The notes under the pieces were generated by a model, which did not search any database, was not told the DNA's origin, and worked only from the letters and a program-made list of their open reading frames with translations. Below, in pieces: positions 60,118 to 64,000 of a stretch of DNA of 64,000 nt. Source of the DNA: Terriglobales bacterium (GTDB taxonomy: Bacteria; Acidobacteriota; Terriglobia; Terriglobales; Acidobacteriaceae); contig JAICSO010000012.1 of the NCBI GenBank assembly GCA_025936825.1, positions 1-64,000 on the forward strand, given 5' to 3'. A program made the position numbers and the translations under genes. The stretch's first letter is position 1. Each line of letters opens with the position of its first letter.

Positions 60118-62454
60118 GTGGCTTATAGCAGGTCTGCAGCGAGCAAGAAACCAGCCAAAGAAAAGTCATCCAGTCTCCTGCCGTATCGCGATCCCAATTT
60201 GCCGGCGGAGAAGCGCGTTCGCGATCTCCTGTCGCGTATGACGCTCGAGGAAAAGGCGGTCCAGATGGTCTGCCTGTGGCGCGAACGCCCAAACACAATG
60301 TTGAACGACGACGGCGAATTCGACGCTGCCAAGGCCAAGGCTGCATACAAGAAGAAAAATGGTCTCGGTCAGGTCGCTCGCCCAAGTGACGCGGGCAAAG
60401 GCAAGAACGCGCGCCAGATGGCAGAACTCACCAATACCATCCAGAAGTTTTTCCTGGAAAATTCTCGCCTCGGAATCCCCGTCATGTTTCACGAGGAATG
60501 CTTGCATGGACATTGGGCCATCGATGGCACCAGCTTTCCTCAACCGATCGCATTGGCCGGCACTTTTAACCCGGTCCTGGTGGAACGCCTGTTCGCGATG
60601 ACCGCCGAAGAAGCCCGCGTCCGTGGAGCTCACCATGTGCTCACGCCTGTGATCGACGTCGTACGCGATCCCCGCTGGGGCCGCTGCGAAGAAACCTACG
60701 GCGAAGATCCTTATCTTGTCTCGCAGATGGGGATAGCCGCCGTCCGTGGGTTTCAGGGCGATGCCAACTTTCACGATCGCAAACACGTAATTGCCACCCT
60801 CAAGCACTTCACCGGGCACGGCCAGCCCGAGTCAGGCATGAACTGTGCTCCCGCCAATGTGTCCGAACGCGTGCTGCGCGAGGTCTTCTTTTATCCCTTT
60901 AAAGAGGTCTTGAAAAAGGCGGGTGCCATCAGCGTGATGGCCTCTTACAACGAAATCGACGGCGTCCCGTCCCACGCCAACAAATGGCTGTTGCGTGATG
61001 TGTTGCGCAAAGAATGGGGATTCAAAGGCTTCATCATTTCCGATTACTGGGCGCTGTGGGAGTTGAGCTACAAGCCCGACACGCACGGGCACTTTGTCGC
61101 TGCCGATAAGAAGGAGTCGGCTCGTCTCGCGGTAGAGGCCGGAGTGAATCTTGAAGCCCCGGATCCGGACATCTATTTGAATCTGGTAGAGCTCGTAAAG
61201 AAACGCGTGCTCAAAGAATCGCAACTCGATGAACTGGTCGCTCCGCTGCTCTATTGGAAGTTTAAGTTTGGCCTCTTCGAAGATCCGTACGTGGATCCGG
61301 ACGAGGCAGACCGCATCGTGAGTTCTACCGCGAACCGCGAGATTGCGCTCGAAGGCGCTCGCGAAGCCATTACGTTGCTGAAGAACGACAACAATATTGC
61401 GCCGTTGAATCTCGAGAAGGTCAAGACGATTGCTGTCATCGGTCCCAACGCGAATCGCAGCATGCTCGGCGGATACAGCGGCGTTCCGCGTTACAACGTC
61501 AGCGTGCTCGATGGAATTAGGGAGCGCGTCGGTAACCGCGTCAAGGTGCTTTACAGCGAAGGCTGCAAGATCACCATCGGCGGCTCCTGGGGCGAAGACG
61601 CAGTCGTGCCCAGTGATCCCGAAGAGGACCGTCGGCAGATCGCGGAAGCCGTCGAAGTCGCCAAGCAGGCCGATGTTGTCGTGCTCGCCATCGGTGGCAA
61701 CGAGCAGACTTCGCGCGAAGCCTGGGCGCGTACCCACATGGGCGACCGCACCAGCCTCGACCTGATTGGCCGTCAGGAAGAACTGGTCCAGGCCATGGTC
61801 GCGACGGGCAAGCCGGTCATCGTTTTCCTCTTCAACGGGCGTCCGCTCTCGATCAACTACGTCGCGCAAAATGTCCCCGTCATTTTCGAGTGCTGGTATC
61901 TCGGACAGGAAACTGGTCGCGCGGTTGCCGAGGCCCTGTTCGGTGACATCAATCCTGGCGGGAAACTGCCTATTTCCGTGCCGCGTTCGGTCGGACATCT
62001 GCCGGCGTTCTATAACTACAAACCATCGGCGCGTCGAGGATATTTGTTTGACGACGTCTCACCGCTCTTCGCTTTCGGCTATGGCCTGAGCTACACGACC
62101 TTCTCGATCAAAAATGTCCGGCTGGAAAAATCAAAGATCAAGCGCAACGGATCGACGCGTGTATTCGCCGACATCACCAACACCGGCAAGCGCGAAGGTT
62201 GTGAAGTCGTGCAGATGTACATCCGCGACGTCGTCAGTTCTGTCACTCGGGCGGTGAAGGAATTGAAAGGTTTCGACAAGGTAACGCTGCGTCCGGGTGA
62301 GACGAAGAAGGTTGCGTTCGACATAACCCCCGATTCGCTCGCGTTCTATGACATCAACATGAAGTACGTGGTCGAGCCCGGCGAGTTCACGATCATGGTC
62401 GGTAACTCTTCGCGCGACGAAGATCTGCAGAAGGTCACGCTGACGGTGAGCTGA
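60118..62454 (+). CDS. GH3 beta-glucosidase, apparently cytoplasmic
   Basis: A 778-residue enzyme from GTG 60118 with AAGGAG seven bases upstream. The N-terminus is Lys/Ser-rich (AYSRSAASKKPAKEKSSS) with no signal peptide. Core motifs: LLSRMTLEEKAVQMVCLW, RDPRWGRCEETYGEDPY, TLKHFTGHGQPESGMN and nucleophile D309 in FIISDYWALWE. No PA14 insert; the C-terminal sandwich and fibronectin III-like domains are present. Followed 29 bases later by a sugar transporter, so it probably hydrolyses imported disaccharides or oligosaccharides. Confidence 0.92.
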   Translation: MAYSRSAASKKPAKEKSSSLLPYRDPNLPAEKRVRDLLSRMTLEEKAVQMVCLWRERPNTMLNDDGEFDAAKAKAAYKKKNGLGQVARPSDAGKGKNARQMAELTNTIQKFFLENSRLGIPVMFHEECLHGHWAIDGTSFPQPIALAGTFNPVLVERLFAMTAEEARVRGAHHVLTPVIDVVRDPRWGRCEETYGEDPYLVSQMGIAAVRGFQGDANFHDRKHVIATLKHFTGHGQPESGMNCAPANVSERVLREVFFYPFKEVLKKAGAISVMASYNEIDGVPSHANKWLLRDVLRKEWGFKGFIISDYWALWELSYKPDTHGHFVAADKKESARLAVEAGVNLEAPDPDIYLNLVELVKKRVLKESQLDELVAPLLYWKFKFGLFEDPYVDPDEADRIVSSTANREIALEGAREAITLLKNDNNIAPLNLEKVKTIAVIGPNANRSMLGGYSGVPRYNVSVLDGIRERVGNRVKVLYSEGCKITIGGSWGEDAVVPSDPEEDRRQIAEAVEVAKQADVVVLAIGGNEQTSREAWARTHMGDRTSLDLIGRQEELVQAMVATGKPVIVFLFNGRPLSINYVAQNVPVIFECWYLGQETGRAVAEALFGDINPGGKLPISVPRSVGHLPAFYNYKPSARRGYLFDDVSPLFAFGYGLSYTTFSIKNVRLEKSKIKRNGSTRVFADITNTGKREGCEVVQMYIRDVVSSVTRAVKELKGFDKVTLRPGETKKVAFDITPDSLAFYDINMKYVVEPGEFTIMVGNSSRDEDLQKVTLTVS

Positions 62455-62483
62455 ACTCAACATCAACGAATAAACGAGGCGCC

Positions 62484-63989
62484 ATGCCTGAAACCCAACA
62501 ATACGTCCCGGTAAAAGAAAAAGTCGGCTACGCGATGGGCGACATCGCCACCAACTTCTTCTTTCAGTCCATGATCCTGTATCAGACCCGCTTCTACACC
62601 GACACTGCGGGACTTTCCGCCGGCGCGGTCAGTTACATGCTTTTCATTCTGCGGATCGTTGACGCCTTTGTTGACCCGTTCGTTGGCGGCTTGTCCGATC
62701 GTACCCAATCTCGCTGGGGGAAATTCCGCCCCTGGATTCTCGGGACTGCCTTGCCATTCGGGCTGATCTTCTGGCTCACCTACGTTACACCCGATTTCGG
62801 CCCCAGCTCAAAGCTAGTCTACGCGTACATCACCTACTCATTATTGATGATGATGTATTCCGCGAATAACACTCCGTATTCCGCGTTGATGGCGGTAATG
62901 ACGCCCGACTCCAGCGAACGTAGCAGCATTGCCAGCTACCGTTTTGTGGGGGCGTTGATCGGCCAGTTCATCATCCAGGGCCTGCCGCTTCCGCTGGTGG
63001 CGAAGATAGGTCAGGGCAATTCGGCCAAGGGGTGGGCGGTTACTATGTCCATCTTCGCGGCCCTGATTGTGATTCTGAACCTGATCACATTCCTCAGCAC
63101 CAAGGAGAGATTGCAGCCGCCTCCAGGAGACAAACACTCCGTATGGGCCGATGTTAAGGACGTATTTAGTTGCGGCCCCTGGGTCGCCATGTTCGTCCTG
63201 ACTCTACTGGTTTTTACCATGCTGGTGGTTCGCGGGAGTTCGACCAATTATTTGTTTGCTTACTACCTCGATCATGGACAAATTCGAGAATTTCTCAGCA
63301 AGTTTGGGCTAGCTGAGGGAGCCAGCATTTCGGGGATTTGGGCTTCTACACTGAACGCCTTCGGGCTGCTGATCAAGCCCGACGGTTCCAATGCCGCTGA
63401 CGTTGCGTTCAGTTTGTTCTTCGTCGTCGGCAGCATCGTTCAAATCGTCGGCATCATCTTCTCTAAGCCACTCGCCGACCGTTTCGGCAAGAAGCCGGTT
63501 TTCATCGCCGGCGTCGCGGTCACAACAATTGCAACCGTGTGGGTATTCTGGGCCACTCCGTCGTCGATTGAGATGCTCTTCGCATTAAGCATTCTCTGGG
63601 CCGTTGGGTGGGGACCAACAGTTCCACTGCTCTGGGTAATGATCGCCGATGTGGCTGACTATTCCGAGTGGAAGAACTATCGACGCGCGACGGGATTTAT
63701 GTTCGCTGGAATCCTTTTTGCTCTGAAGGCGGGGCTCGGAATTGGCGGCGGACTCAGCGGGCAAGTGCTCAAGTGGTATGGATACGTTCCCAATGTTGCC
63801 CAAAGTGAGCGCTCTCTGCTCGGCATCCGTTTGGGCTCGAGCATTTTTCCGGCAATTCTTTTGGGTCTGGTCATCGTCTGTCTCTTCGCTTATCCGATCA
63901 GCAAATCGTTGAACGCCAAGATTCAGGATGACCTCACCGAGCGCAGAAAGAAATACGCAACCATGAACGCGCAAGCCACTTCTTCATAA
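62484..63989 (+). CDS. GPH-family (MFS) glycoside/sugar cation symporter
   Basis: A 501-residue inner-membrane transporter with about 12 helices. The start VKEKVGYAMGDIATNFFFQ, then RIVDAFVDPFVGGLSDRTQS with RWGKFRPWIL, are characteristic of the glycoside-pentoside-hexuronide family (MelB, XylP, UidB types). ADRFGKKPVFIAG and MIADVADYSEWKNYRRATG are the central and late loops. It lies in one operon with the cytoplasmic GH3, so it likely imports its substrate. The window ends 11 bases after its stop. Confidence 0.93.
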   Translation: MPETQQYVPVKEKVGYAMGDIATNFFFQSMILYQTRFYTDTAGLSAGAVSYMLFILRIVDAFVDPFVGGLSDRTQSRWGKFRPWILGTALPFGLIFWLTYVTPDFGPSSKLVYAYITYSLLMMMYSANNTPYSALMAVMTPDSSERSSIASYRFVGALIGQFIIQGLPLPLVAKIGQGNSAKGWAVTMSIFAALIVILNLITFLSTKERLQPPPGDKHSVWADVKDVFSCGPWVAMFVLTLLVFTMLVVRGSSTNYLFAYYLDHGQIREFLSKFGLAEGASISGIWASTLNAFGLLIKPDGSNAADVAFSLFFVVGSIVQIVGIIFSKPLADRFGKKPVFIAGVAVTTIATVWVFWATPSSIEMLFALSILWAVGWGPTVPLLWVMIADVADYSEWKNYRRATGFMFAGILFALKAGLGIGGGLSGQVLKWYGYVPNVAQSERSLLGIRLGSSIFPAILLGLVIVCLFAYPISKSLNAKIQDDLTERRKKYATMNAQATSS

Positions 63990-64000
63990 TCGGGGGTGAT

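Overview
The window looks like chromosome of a soil-type Acidobacteriota (Terriglobia-like) bacterium. This is inferred from gene style: a very large Oar-type TonB-dependent receptor with an N-terminal carboxypeptidase-like domain, a Ser/Thr kinase fused to a PD40 beta-propeller, a PadR regulator paired with a small membrane protein, BlaI/BlaR1 pairs, several GH3/GH78 glycosidases and REP-like palindromes. No rRNA, CRISPR array, transposase or prophage is visible.

Region 1 (1-8425) is the most unusual part. A dense array of 13 tRNA genes (Gln, Asp, Trp, two Gly, Cys, three Thr, His, Ala, Phe, Pro), continuing off the left edge, is followed by an AbiV-like HEPN protein, a degenerate second tRNA-Pro(TGG), and a four-gene overlapping operon: Hen1 RNA 3'-terminal methyltransferase, two tandem RlaP-type nucleotidyltransferases, and the three-domain Pnkp kinase/phosphatase/ligase. 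Several of the tRNAs have non-consensus residues at normally invariant positions (C33 in Gly-GCC, Thr-GGT and Ala-TGC; T37 in Asp; G55 in Gly-GCC and Cys). This reads as a tRNA damage, repair and replacement locus.

Region 2 (8458-26450) holds a YVTN propeller protein, a two-component system divergent from a secreted metallo-beta-lactamase-fold protein, an Oar-like TonB receptor, a secreted GH3 enzyme divergent from a GH78 rhamnosidase, a LolC/E-type permease carrying an in-frame repeat insertion, a PadR/membrane-protein pair and a TlpA-like thioredoxin. Region 3 (26474-36760) holds blaI-blaR1-degP with matching operator palindromes, a DUF2164 protein, a TAT-exported aldo/keto reductase, a kinase-propeller protein, a four-helix-bundle protein enclosed by inverted repeats and an M23 peptidase.

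Region 4 (36761-42813) holds an orphan CheB(Zn)-CheB-CheR/PAS cluster, a small broken gene and a convergent pair of paralogous HTH proteins. Region 5 (42814-57101) is mostly housekeeping: DAHP synthase, ribosomal protein S1, a GT2 glycosyltransferase, a TolC-like protein, TruA, ProB/ProA, a methyltransferase, a PLP decarboxylase and an OmpA-like protein with a long Gln/Ala coiled coil. Region 6 (57196-64000) is a glycan-use block: a secreted GH3, then a GH3 plus GPH-family sugar transporter that appear co-transcribed from a promoter carrying a CRP-type half-site pair.
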